This document shows positions 34,561 to 42,018 of a stretch of 64,000 nucleotides of DNA, one piece after another (position 1 is the stretch's first letter; each line of letters begins with the position of its first letter). The translations under genes were made by a program, and so were the position numbers. The notes beneath the pieces are model-generated. The model worked only from the letters and a program-made list of their open reading frames with translations. It was not told the origin of the DNA and made no database searches. This DNA comes from an uncultured Lachnospiraceae bacterium (GTDB taxonomy: Bacteria; Bacillota; Clostridia; Lachnospirales; Lachnospiraceae): positions 1 to 64,000 of the forward strand of contig CAJUHJ010000010.1 in assembly GCA_910586355.1 (NCBI GenBank), written 5' to 3'.

Positions 34561-34987
34561 TTGATTCACCGCCTTCTAAGTCTGCACGAGATACTATTTT
34601 ACATTTACAGGGTAACTTGTGTGTAGCAAGACGCAATGCTTCTCTCGCAACTTCTTCCGGTACTCCGGCTATTTCAAATAATACACGTCCCGGTTTTACT
34701 ACGGCTACCCAATACTCCAATGTTCCTTTACCAGAACCCATACGAGTCTCTGCCGGTTTTGTCGTTACTGGCTTATCTGGGAATATTTTAATCCAAACTT
34801 TACCGCCACGCTTTACATAACGAGTCATGGCAATACGGGCTGCTTCAATCTGATTTGAGCGAATCCAGCATGGCTCCATAGCAACGATACCATATTCACC
34901 ATACATAATTTTATTTCCTCTGGATGCTTTTCCGCGCATACTGCCACGGAACTGCTTCCGGCGTTTTACTCTTTTCGGCATTAACAT
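34550..34987 (-). CDS. rplP: 50S ribosomal protein L16
   Basis: 145 residues: PKRVKRRKQFRGSMRGKA, then IMYGEYGIVAMEPCWIRSNQ and GSGKGTLEYWVAVVKPGRV. It organises the peptidyl-transferase A-site region. ATG at 34987 lies 12 bases after GGAGG and 2 bases after the rpsC stop; ATG two codons later is the alternative. Confidence 0.96.
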   Translation of the reverse strand: MLMPKRVKRRKQFRGSMRGKASRGNKIMYGEYGIVAMEPCWIRSNQIEAARIAMTRYVKRGGKVWIKIFPDKPVTTKPAETRMGSGKGTLEYWVAVVKPGRVLFEIAGVPEEVAREALRLATHKLPCKCKIVSRADLEGGESNEN

Positions 34988-34989
34988 AA

Positions 34990-35646
34990 TTACTGAGCGC
35001 CTCCTTCCTTATTTCCCTTTTTCGGAAGTACTTCTCCTTTATAAACCCAGACTTTTACACCAACTTTTCCATATGTTGTATCTGCTTCTGCAAATCCATA
35101 GTCAATGTCTGCTCTTAATGTCTGAAGTGGAATTGTACCATCGCTGTAAAACTCTGTACGAGCCATATCAGCGCCGCCAAGACGTCCCGAACAAGCAGCT
35201 TTGATTCCTTTTGCCCCTGCTTTCATGCAGCGTCCCATACAGGATTTCATGGCTCTTCGGAAAGATACACGGTTTTCAAGCTGTAACGCAATGTTTTCAG
35301 CTACTAACTGAGCATCTTTGTCCGGTCTTTTCACTTCTTTTATATCTACTACTAATTTCTTGTCTGTAAGTTTCTGAACTTCAGCTTTTACTTTTTCAAT
35401 TTCTGCTCCGCCTTTTCCGATAACTACGCCCGGCTTTGCTGTATAAATAATGACTTTTACACGATCAGATGCGCGCTCGATTTCAATTCGGGAAACACCT
35501 GCTGCGTACAATTTATTTTTAAGAAATGTTCTGATATTGTAATCTTCAATTAAGAGATCTGCAAAATCTCCCTCAGCATACCATTTCGAATCCCAGTCTT
35601 TGATAATGCCGACTCTTAAACCATGAGGATTTACTTTCTGTCCCAT
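34990..35646 (-). CDS. rpsC: 30S ribosomal protein S3
   Basis: 218 residues. MGQKVNPHGLRVGIIKDW is the canonical start. A KH domain follows with KPGVVIGKGGAEIEKV, then the C-terminal domain with CSGRLGGADMARTE. GGAGG precedes it and closes one of the repeated modules; two modules in tandem fill the rplV-rpsC spacer. Confidence 0.98.
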   Translation of the reverse strand: MGQKVNPHGLRVGIIKDWDSKWYAEGDFADLLIEDYNIRTFLKNKLYAAGVSRIEIERASDRVKVIIYTAKPGVVIGKGGAEIEKVKAEVQKLTDKKLVVDIKEVKRPDKDAQLVAENIALQLENRVSFRRAMKSCMGRCMKAGAKGIKAACSGRLGGADMARTEFYSDGTIPLQTLRADIDYGFAEADTTYGKVGVKVWVYKGEVLPKKGNKEGGAQ

Positions 35647-35665
35647 GTTCGCCCTCCTTTTTCTT

Positions 35666-35701
35666 GCCCGCGTAGCGTGGCATACGTTATGCCCTGCGGG
35701 T
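35666..35701 (-). repeat. Hairpin/SD module, proximal copy upstream of rpsC
   Basis: Minus strand: outer stem ACCCGC/GCGGGC, inner hairpin GGCATA-ACG-TATGCC, tail AAGAAAAAGGAGGG used by rpsC. Second member of a tandem pair. Confidence 0.8.
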
Positions 35702-35714
35702 ACTCCTTATTATT

Positions 35715-35750
35715 GCCCATGTAATGTGGCATACGTTATGCCCAATGGGT
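35715..35750 (-). repeat. Hairpin/SD module, distal copy after rplV
   Basis: Minus strand: outer stem CCCAT/ATGGG replaces CCCGC/GCGGG with pairing kept, and the inner hairpin GGCATA-ACG-TATGCC is identical to the proximal copy. The tail AATAATAAGGAG is followed directly by the proximal copy, so an extra ribosome-site-like motif is stranded between the two. Confidence 0.8.
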
Positions 35751-35754
35751 CTCC

Positions 35755-36144
35755 TTATTTCTCATCCAGCACAATCGTAATATGGCTCATTCTCTTTTCG
35801 ATTCTATAAGCCCGGCCCTGTGCTCTTGGTCTGATTCTCTTCATTGTCGGTCCTTTATTTGCATAACACTCTGCAATATAAAGGTTCTCAGCTTTCATTC
35901 CATTATTGTTCTCTGCATTTGCAATTGCAGATTTCAGCAGTTTTTCCAATAAACTTGACGCATATCTCGGATTATATGCTAAAATCGCAAGCGCTGTTGT
36001 AACATCTTTGCCCCGGATTGCATCTAACACAAAACAAGCCTTCTGAACGGATACTCTGGCATATGATAATTTTGCGGAAGGCCTGGTATCTTTATTATTT
36101 GCATTTCTTTCTCTCTTTATCTGGGATCTATGTCCTTTTGCCAT
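35755..36144 (-). CDS. rplV: 50S ribosomal protein L22
   Basis: 129 residues. The globular part (AKLSYARVSVQKACFVLDAI) and the beta-hairpin loop reaching into the exit tunnel (CYANKGPTMKRIRPRAQGRA) are intact; no macrolide-resistance-type change is obvious in the loop. It lies 20 bases after rpsS. Confidence 0.97.
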   Translation of the reverse strand: MAKGHRSQIKRERNANNKDTRPSAKLSYARVSVQKACFVLDAIRGKDVTTALAILAYNPRYASSLLEKLLKSAIANAENNNGMKAENLYIAECYANKGPTMKRIRPRAQGRAYRIEKRMSHITIVLDEK

Positions 36145-36164
36145 GGATAAAACCTCCTTTCAAA

Positions 36165-36446
36165 TTATCTGACGCCTGATTTCTTTTCGTCTTTTCCATG
36201 TCCTCTGTAAGTTCTGGTCGCAACGAACTCACCAAGCTTGTGTCCAACCATATCTTCTGTGATATATACAGGCACATGTTTTCTTCCATCATGCACTGCG
36301 ATTGTATGCCCAACGAATGATGGGAAAATTGTAGAACGGCGGGACCATGTCTTAATTACACTTTTGTCCCCGGAAGCGTTCATTGCATCAATTTTCTTTA
36401 ATAAACTTGCGTCCGCAAATGGTCCTTTCTTTAATGAACGAGCCAT
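36165..36446 (-). CDS. rpsS: 30S ribosomal protein S19
   Basis: 93 residues with MARSLKKGPFADASLLKKI, SRRSTIFPSFVGHTIAVHDG and FVATRTYRGHGK. Forms the head of the small subunit with S13. Normal length. Confidence 0.97.
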   Translation of the reverse strand: MARSLKKGPFADASLLKKIDAMNASGDKSVIKTWSRRSTIFPSFVGHTIAVHDGRKHVPVYITEDMVGHKLGEFVATRTYRGHGKDEKKSGVR

Positions 36447-36460
36447 AATTACCCTCCTTA

Positions 36461-37303
36461 TTATTTGATTGCCTTACCATCTCTTCTTCTTACGATAAGT
36501 TTGTTCGATTGTTTGTTCTTCTTTCTGGTCTTTAAGCCGAGCGCCGGTTTACCCCATGGTGTACATGGTCCCGAACGTCCAACAGGAGCCCTTCCTTCAC
36601 CACCGCCGTGTGGATGGTCATTCGGGTTCATAACAGAACCGCGGACTGTCGGACGAATACCCATATGTCTTTTACGTCCAGCTTTACCAATATTAATAAG
36701 GTTATGGTCGCCATTGCCGATTACGCCAACTGTTGCCCTGCAGTTAATCGGAACCATACGCATTTCTCCAGACGGAAGTCTGAGCGTTGCATATTTTCCT
36801 TCTTTTGCCATCAACTGCGCTGCTGTTCCAGCGGAACGAACTAACTGTCCGCCTTTACCAGGAAGCATTTCAATATTGTGTACCTGTGTACCAACTGGAA
36901 TGTTCTCAAGCGGGATACAGTTGCCTACTCTTACTTCTGCTTCTGCTCCATTCATTACTTTCATACCGTCTGTTAAACCTTCCGGAGCCAGAATATATGC
37001 TTTCTGTCCATCTGCATAACAAATCAACGCAATATTTGCCGTTCTATTTGGATCATATTCAATTCCAAGCACAGTAGCCGGAATTCCGTCTTTATTTCTT
37101 TTAAAATCAATCAATCTGTATTTTCTTCTGTTTCCGCCGCCATGATGCCTTACTGTAATTTTACCCTGATTGTTGCGGCCGGAGTGCTTCTTTAAAGAAA
37201 CACACAGTGATTTTTCTGGTGTTTTCTTTGTGATTTCAGAAAAATCTGAACCTGTCATGTTTCTTCTGGAAGGTGTATATGGGTTAAATGTCTTAATTCC
37301 CAT
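36461..37303 (-). CDS. rplB: 50S ribosomal protein L2
   Basis: 280 residues starting MGIKTFNPYTPSRRNMTG; the longer in-frame extension to 37360 covers a hairpin region and is rejected. The peptidyl-transferase-centre segment RGSVMNPNDHPHGGGEGRAP, with the essential His, is present. Confidence 0.98.
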   Translation of the reverse strand: MGIKTFNPYTPSRRNMTGSDFSEITKKTPEKSLCVSLKKHSGRNNQGKITVRHHGGGNRRKYRLIDFKRNKDGIPATVLGIEYDPNRTANIALICYADGQKAYILAPEGLTDGMKVMNGAEAEVRVGNCIPLENIPVGTQVHNIEMLPGKGGQLVRSAGTAAQLMAKEGKYATLRLPSGEMRMVPINCRATVGVIGNGDHNLINIGKAGRKRHMGIRPTVRGSVMNPNDHPHGGGEGRAPVGRSGPCTPWGKPALGLKTRKKNKQSNKLIVRRRDGKAIK

Positions 37304-37320
37304 TGTTATTCTCCTTTCTC

Positions 37321-37378
37321 TCACATGGCACGTTTCTTCATGCCATAAAGGTATACCCACAAGGGTATCTCAATGCTT
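37321..37378 (-). repeat. Paired hairpins upstream of rplB, possibly related to the module
   Basis: Minus strand: ATACCC-TTGT-GGGTAT followed by ATGGCA and TGCCAT around a 10-base loop, then GTGAGAGAAAGGAG as ribosome site. The order differs from the nested module, since the two stems are side by side. The elements (ACCC/GGGT, GGCA/TGCC, purine tail) are shared. Confidence 0.45.
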
Positions 37379-37417
37379 TCTTATCACGCAAGCCCGCGTA
37401 TAATCTAAAGAACAATT

Positions 37418-37717
37418 TTATAATCCGCTGAAGATTTCAATATCAGCGCTTTCTTCTGTCAATTTCACAATTGCTTTTTTGGTTGCTGCTGTTCTGCCCA
37501 TCACCATACCGCGGCGTTTCTTTTTGCCCGGAATATTCATGGTATTGACTTTTTCTACTTTGGTTCCTTCGAACATTTTCTCAACCGCTTCTTTTATCAT
37601 TGTCTTATTTGCTTCCGGATGAACGAAGAACGTATATTTCTTTTCAGCCATTAAGTTCATGCTTTTTTCTGTTACAACCGGTTTTAGGATGACATCATAA
37701 TATTGTACATTAGCCAT
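37418..37717 (-). CDS. rplW: 50S ribosomal protein L23
   Basis: 99 residues; KPVVTEKSMNLMAEKKYTFF and the extended loop VEKVNTMNIPGKKKRRGMVM. Docking site for signal recognition particle and trigger factor at the tunnel exit. Its ATG shares a base with the rplD stop. Confidence 0.97.
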   Translation of the reverse strand: MANVQYYDVILKPVVTEKSMNLMAEKKYTFFVHPEANKTMIKEAVEKMFEGTKVEKVNTMNIPGKKKRRGMVMGRTAATKKAIVKLTEESADIEIFSGL

Positions 37718-38337
37718 TATGCGTACACCTCCTCGATATTCTCAACAGCGGCTTTTGTAATGACAATCGTCTTATATTTCAAAATGTCATATACATTAAT
37801 CGTGCTGGTAAGCGTCGTCTTAACTGTCGGAATATTTGCTGCTGACTGAATCACATTCAAATCTTTGTCTTTTAAAACAACCAGCGCTTTCTCAACATTT
37901 AAGTTCTGCATGATTTTTGCAAAATTCTTTGTTTTGATTTCGTCTAATTTTAAATCGTCAAGTACAATAAACTTTTCTTCCTGTACTTTTGAAGTAAGAA
38001 CAGATTTCAGGGCTGCCCTCTTTTCTTTCTTATTGATTTTGAAAGAATAATCCCTTGGTGTCGGTGCAAATACAACACCGCCGCCTTTCCATTGCGGAGC
38101 CCGGATAGAACCCTGTCTTGCATGTCCGGTTCCTTTCTGTCTCCATGGCTTTCTTCCACCGCCGCGGACTTCGGAACGTGTCTTTGCTTTCTGTGTTCCC
38201 TGACGGTTATTTGCAAGCTGCTGAACCACCGCCATGTGTACTAAGTGCTCATTAATTTTAGCACCGAATACAGCATCGCTTAATTCCATGGTTCCAACTT
38301 CATTGCCTTCCATATTTAAAACAGATACTGTTGACAT
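37717..38337 (-). CDS. rplD: 50S ribosomal protein L4
   Basis: 206 residues. The tunnel loop (RSEVRGGGRKPWRQKGTGHA, then RQGSIRAPQWKGGG) is typical. L4 regulates the S10 operon in enterobacteria; the leader upstream of rpsJ here has no recognised L4 site. Confidence 0.97.
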   Translation of the reverse strand: MSTVSVLNMEGNEVGTMELSDAVFGAKINEHLVHMAVVQQLANNRQGTQKAKTRSEVRGGGRKPWRQKGTGHARQGSIRAPQWKGGGVVFAPTPRDYSFKINKKEKRAALKSVLTSKVQEEKFIVLDDLKLDEIKTKNFAKIMQNLNVEKALVVLKDKDLNVIQSAANIPTVKTTLTSTINVYDILKYKTIVITKAAVENIEEVYA

Positions 38338-38367
38338 CTGTATATTCCTCCTTTCCCGTAAGCGCTA

Positions 38368-39051
38368 TTATTTAGCTGCCTTTACTGATTCCTTGATGGT
38401 TATTAATGATTTCTTTGGCCCCGGTACTGCGCCTTTAATAAGAAGCAGACCATTCTCAGCATCTACGCGTACAATCTCAAGATTCTGAATTGTAGCTTTT
38501 ACATGCCCCATATGTCCCGGCATCCCTTTTCCTTTGAATACGCGGCTTGGAGAGGAACATGCGCCGTTTGAACCCTGATGACGGTGGAACTTAGAACCAT
38601 GGGTCATAGGTCCTCTGTGCTGGCCATGTCTTTTAATCGCACCCTGAAATCCTTTACCTTTTGTGATTGCAGTAGCATCTACTTTATCACCTGCAGCAAA
38701 TATATCAGCTTTGATTTCATCTGCCAGTTTATAATCCTGTGAATTCTCAAATTTGAATTCTCTGACATATCTCTTACTGGAAACGCCGGCTTTTGCAAAA
38801 TGGCCTTTCTCGGCTTTTGTTGCGCCATGCCTGTTTCTGATTTCTTTTTTACCGTTTGCGTCTTTGCTGACAATCTTATCTTTCATGTCAACAAATCCCA
38901 CCTGAACTGCACTGTAACCGTCATTTTCTACTGTCTTTACCTGAGTTACAACACATGGTCCTGCCTGAATGACTGTTACTGGCACTAAAACGCCGTCTTC
39001 GCTGAAAATCTGAGTCATTCCGATTTTTGTGCCTAAAATTGCTTTTTTCAT
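38368..39051 (-). CDS. rplC: 50S ribosomal protein L3
   Basis: 227 residues. MKKAILGTKIGMTQIFSEDG opens the protein. The extension to the peptidyl-transferase centre (GKGFQGAIKRHGQHRGPMTH) contains the glutamine that is methylated in some bacteria. Slightly longer than the Escherichia coli protein (209). Confidence 0.97.
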   Translation of the reverse strand: MKKAILGTKIGMTQIFSEDGVLVPVTVIQAGPCVVTQVKTVENDGYSAVQVGFVDMKDKIVSKDANGKKEIRNRHGATKAEKGHFAKAGVSSKRYVREFKFENSQDYKLADEIKADIFAAGDKVDATAITKGKGFQGAIKRHGQHRGPMTHGSKFHRHQGSNGACSSPSRVFKGKGMPGHMGHVKATIQNLEIVRVDAENGLLLIKGAVPGPKKSLITIKESVKAAK

Positions 39052-39108
39052 TTCTTTACCTCCTATTTTCCTACAGCGGAACGTAAATTACGTTCATCCT
39101 AGTGAGGA

Positions 39109-39426
39109 TTATTTATTTTTCATTTTGATGTCGATATACACACCCGCCGGCATCTCTAAACGGGATAATGCATCAACAGTTTTCTGTGTTGGCGTAATGA
39201 TGTCGATCAGTCTCTTGTGTGTTCTCTGCTCAAACTGTTCTCTGGAATCTTTGTACTTATGAACGGCTCTAATAATAGTAACTACTTCCTTTTTCGTCGG
39301 AAGCGGTACCGGTCCGCTCACCTGTGATCCATTCTTCTTTACAGTCTCAATGATTTTCTTTGCAGACGCATCCACAAGTTCGTGATCATATGCTTTCAAT
39401 GTGATTCTCATTACCTGACTTGCCAT
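39109..39426 (-). CDS. rpsJ: 30S ribosomal protein S10
   Basis: 105 residues, first gene of the superoperon. MRITLKAYDHELVDASAKKI and QRTHKRLIDIITPTQKTVDA are conserved. S10 also serves in NusB-dependent antitermination. The start codon follows GGAGGCGAC and a seven-U run. Confidence 0.98.
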   Translation of the reverse strand: MASQVMRITLKAYDHELVDASAKKIIETVKKNGSQVSGPVPLPTKKEVVTIIRAVHKYKDSREQFEQRTHKRLIDIITPTQKTVDALSRLEMPAGVYIDIKMKNK

Positions 39427-39646
39427 AAAAAAAGTCGCCTCCTTTTCGCACTTTTACTCAGTACGACAAGCGGTGACTGTACACTATGCCGGGTGTGTCT
39501 TAATGACTTACCTGCAATTTCTACTTATCCTTGTAGACCTTTGTGATACAGTGACTTGTCGCCAGTTTCCTAACTTGACATTCGCTCTGCGGAAAACCTG
39601 TCACGAGGACAGCAACCTCACGCTTCATCGCTATCATGTCACAGCA
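39427..39646 (-). ncRNA. Structured 5' leader of the S10 operon
   Basis: About 220 nt from the predicted transcription start to rpsJ, without a gene. Minus-strand pairings visible by eye are a hairpin CTGTC-CTCGT-GACAG, a long-range CGACAAG/CTTGTCG stem (7 bp), and a final AAAAGT/ACTTTT stem that holds the rpsJ GGAGG in its loop. The last ends in seven U residues just before AUG. A leader of this size suggests autoregulation by a ribosomal protein or attenuation. I cannot assign it to a known family. Confidence 0.55.
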
Positions 39647-39652
39647 CTTTGT

Positions 39653-39681
39653 AGTATACAAGAATATTTTTGAAATTGCAA
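39653..39681 (-). promoter_or_regulatory. Promoter of the S10-spc-alpha superoperon
   Basis: Minus-strand TTGCAA (39676-39681) and TATACT (39653-39658) are 17 bases apart, 26 bases after the aroD stop. No strong terminator separates aroD from it, so some read-through from aroD is possible. Confidence 0.75.
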
Positions 39682-39706
39682 GTATTTTTTAGAAAATTTT
39701 AATTTT

Positions 39707-40486
39707 TCAATTTATATAATTATGAAGCACAAAAAGCGTTTCTTTCAACTCTTTTGCTTTTATCTGTCCTGGAGCGGACGCTCTGCCAACAGAAGCAAAT
39801 GTGACTGCCGACCCAAATGTTTCGCCGCAAATGCGGCTGATAATACCTGTACCTGACATAGACATGGTAATAATGGGGCGGCTGGCATACATCCGGTTCA
39901 TCTCTTCCGTTGCCGAAAGCAGTGTTAAAACATCTTTTTTATCCTTAGGCATAACTGCAATTTTTAATATGTCAGCGTCCAAAATTTGCATAGCGCAAAG
40001 CCTGTCTATGATTTCTTTTTTATCCGGCGTTTTTTCAAAATCATGGTTTGAGGCAACTACTTTTACATTATGCTCCCGCGCCATTTGAACCAGCGCTTTT
40101 ACTGCGCACCCATCCATAAATACTTCTATATCCACCAAATCAATGTTTCCGCTTAAAACGGCAGTTTGAATTAATGTTGTATATTCTGCAACAGTGGCAG
40201 TTTTACTGCCCCCCTCGAAATGACTTCGAAATGTAAACAGAATTGGTTTTTCGGACAGTGCGGTGCGAAGTTCTAGTAGTATTTCTTCTAATTTATCTTT
40301 TTGGAACACTTCCAAAAAACAATCTGCACGCCATTCTATCATATCCGCACAGGCCATATCCGGCGCTTTGATTTCTTCTAAAATTTCTTCTTTTGTGGCG
40401 CCTGTAACTGGAACGCAGATTTTAGGAACCCCTTCTCCAATTTTTAAATTCCGAACGGTTACCGGAGTCAATAATATCCCTCCCAT
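39707..40486 (-). CDS. aroD: 3-dehydroquinate dehydratase, type I
   Basis: 259 residues. Class I enzyme forming a Schiff base: the catalytic Lys lies in ADILKIAVMP and the His in VVASNHDFEKTP. Substrate-binding segments are IEWRADCF and TFRSHFEGG. Third step of the shikimate pathway. It directly follows aroE. Confidence 0.97.
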   Translation of the reverse strand: MGGILLTPVTVRNLKIGEGVPKICVPVTGATKEEILEEIKAPDMACADMIEWRADCFLEVFQKDKLEEILLELRTALSEKPILFTFRSHFEGGSKTATVAEYTTLIQTAVLSGNIDLVDIEVFMDGCAVKALVQMAREHNVKVVASNHDFEKTPDKKEIIDRLCAMQILDADILKIAVMPKDKKDVLTLLSATEEMNRMYASRPIITMSMSGTGIISRICGETFGSAVTFASVGRASAPGQIKAKELKETLFVLHNYIN

Positions 40487-41362
40487 TTAATCATACTTGA
40501 TATTTAAAACTTCTTTCATATGTTCAACTGGCATTTCTTTTCCTGTCCACAATTCAAACGCGGCTGCGCCCTGAAACAATAACATTCCCATTCCATTCAT
40601 TGTTTTGCAGCCTGCTTCTTTTGCCATTCTTAACATTTTTGTCTCCAATGGAGAATAGATAATGTCTGTAACAATCAAATCCGGGCGAAAAAATGACGAA
40701 TCCGGAATATATGTTTGCCCCTCTCTTGGCTTCATTCCCATACCAGTAGCATTTGTAAATAAATAGGAATCTTCGATTTCTTCTTTTAATTTATCTAAAT
40801 CTGCCAGGTCATATAACTCTACTTTGCAATCTGTATTCGTACAAATTTTTTCCAGCGTCTCTTTCGCATTATCCCAAAATTTGTCTTTGATATTGAATAT
40901 GGAAATTTCTGCTACGCCGTCAAGCGCTGCCTGCACTTGAATAGCAGTCGCCGCACCCCCGGAACCAACGATTGTCATTTTCTTGCCGATTACGTCTATA
41001 TTGTTGTCTTTCAGCGCCCGCATGTAACCGATTCCATCTGTAATATGCCCTGTCAGCACTCCATTTTCATTTACAATGGTGTTGACTGCGCCGCAAAGCT
41101 TCGCTGCCGGCGACAATTTATCCAGATATTTTAAAACGGGCGTTTTATTTGGCATAGAAATATTTGCCCCAACCATTTTTAACGCTCTCAGCCCCGTAAT
41201 GGCGTCTTCTAAAGTATCGTTATCAACTTCAAATGCGAGATAAGCGTAATCTAAACCTAAATATGCAAACGCTTCGTTATGAATTGCCGGAGAACTGGAA
41301 TGTCGGATGGGATACGCCATTAATCCTATCAATTCTGTATGTCCTGTGATTCTTTCTCCCAT
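40487..41362 (-). CDS. aroE: Shikimate dehydrogenase
   Basis: 291 residues, NADPH-dependent reduction of 3-dehydroshikimate. The substrate motif RHSSSPAIHNEAF is near the N-terminus, the catalytic Lys is in MPNKTPVLKYLD, and GAVNTIV follows. The dinucleotide motif is GSGGAATAIQVQ. Longer insertions between the domains suggest the YdiB/AroE-like clostridial type. The aroD start is within one base of its stop. Confidence 0.95.
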   Translation of the reverse strand: MGERITGHTELIGLMAYPIRHSSSPAIHNEAFAYLGLDYAYLAFEVDNDTLEDAITGLRALKMVGANISMPNKTPVLKYLDKLSPAAKLCGAVNTIVNENGVLTGHITDGIGYMRALKDNNIDVIGKKMTIVGSGGAATAIQVQAALDGVAEISIFNIKDKFWDNAKETLEKICTNTDCKVELYDLADLDKLKEEIEDSYLFTNATGMGMKPREGQTYIPDSSFFRPDLIVTDIIYSPLETKMLRMAKEAGCKTMNGMGMLLFQGAAAFELWTGKEMPVEHMKEVLNIKYD

Positions 41363-41386
41363 ATGGATTGCCTTCTTTCTATATTA

Positions 41387-41893
41387 TTATAATTTATTAC
41401 GGATTTCTTCGCAGATTTGCCGTATATCTTTGTTATCTGTCTCAATTATGAAGTCGGCGGCCTTTTCATATTTTTCTCGTCTCTGCTCCATCAATTCTGC
41501 AATATAGGGAACATTTTTATTGTGTTCAAGCAAAGGCCTGTCATGGTTCTCTTTTACTCGTTCATAAATTGTCTTCGGACTGGCTTTTAAAAGTACTATT
41601 TTTCCGCTTTTTTTCATTTCTTCTACATTATTGTCACGCATTGGCGTTCCACCGCCGCAAGATATAATCATACCGTCTTTGGACTGCATCTCAATTAGAA
41701 GTTCTGTTTCAAGATTACGGAAATAATCTTCCCCATGTGTTGCAAAAATATCTGATATACTCATATTCTGCCGCTTTGCTATAATCTGATCCATTTCTGC
41801 TATTTCCATATTAAACATATTGCCCAGATGGTCTGCAACAGTTGTCTTGCCGCTTCCCATAAACCCAATCAGAAAAATATTTCGTCGTGCCAT
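41387..41893 (-). CDS. aroK: Shikimate kinase
   Basis: 168 residues, ATP-dependent phosphorylation of shikimate. Walker A is GFMGSGKTTVA; shikimate-binding residues lie in DQIIAKRQN, YFRNLETELL and CGGGTP; the lid has RPLLEHNK. First gene of aroK-aroE-aroD. Confidence 0.96.
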   Translation of the reverse strand: MARRNIFLIGFMGSGKTTVADHLGNMFNMEIAEMDQIIAKRQNMSISDIFATHGEDYFRNLETELLIEMQSKDGMIISCGGGTPMRDNNVEEMKKSGKIVLLKASPKTIYERVKENHDRPLLEHNKNVPYIAELMEQRREKYEKAADFIIETDNKDIRQICEEIRNKL

Positions 41894-41937
41894 TTTTTGC
41901 TCCTTCTGCTTCTTTATCGCTTTAAAGTGACGATTTT

Positions 41938-41966
41938 ATTATAACAACACCGCTTAATGATTGCAA
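41938..41966 (-). promoter_or_regulatory. Promoter of aroK-aroE-aroD
   Basis: Minus-strand TTGCAA (41961-41966) and perfect TATAAT (41938-41943) are separated by 17 bases, just downstream of the pgi terminator and about 45 bases before aroK. Confidence 0.75.
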
Positions 41967-41969
41967 TAG

Positions 41970-42009
41970 AAAACTGCAATCCAGCTTTTCGAAACTGAAC
42001 TGCAGTTTT
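41970..42009 (-). terminator. Terminator of pgi
   Basis: Minus strand: a 9-bp outer stem AAAACTGCA/TGCAGTTTT (42001-42009 with 41970-41978), with an inner CAG..CTG pairing around TTTCGAAA. It starts 10 bases after the pgi stop. The U-run is short (four). Confidence 0.65.
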
Positions 42010-42018
42010 TATCTTATC

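Noticed and set aside
26462..35750. Hairpin modules as intrinsic terminators
   Set aside because: No U-run follows the stems and essential ribosomal genes lie downstream of each.
36465..37019. 184-codon plus-strand open frame opposite rplB
   Set aside because: Antisense shadow of rplB, lacking stop codons only because of rplB codon use.
39473..39673. 66-codon plus-strand frame in the S10 leader
   Set aside because: It is complementary to the leader and promoter of rpsJ and has no ribosome site.
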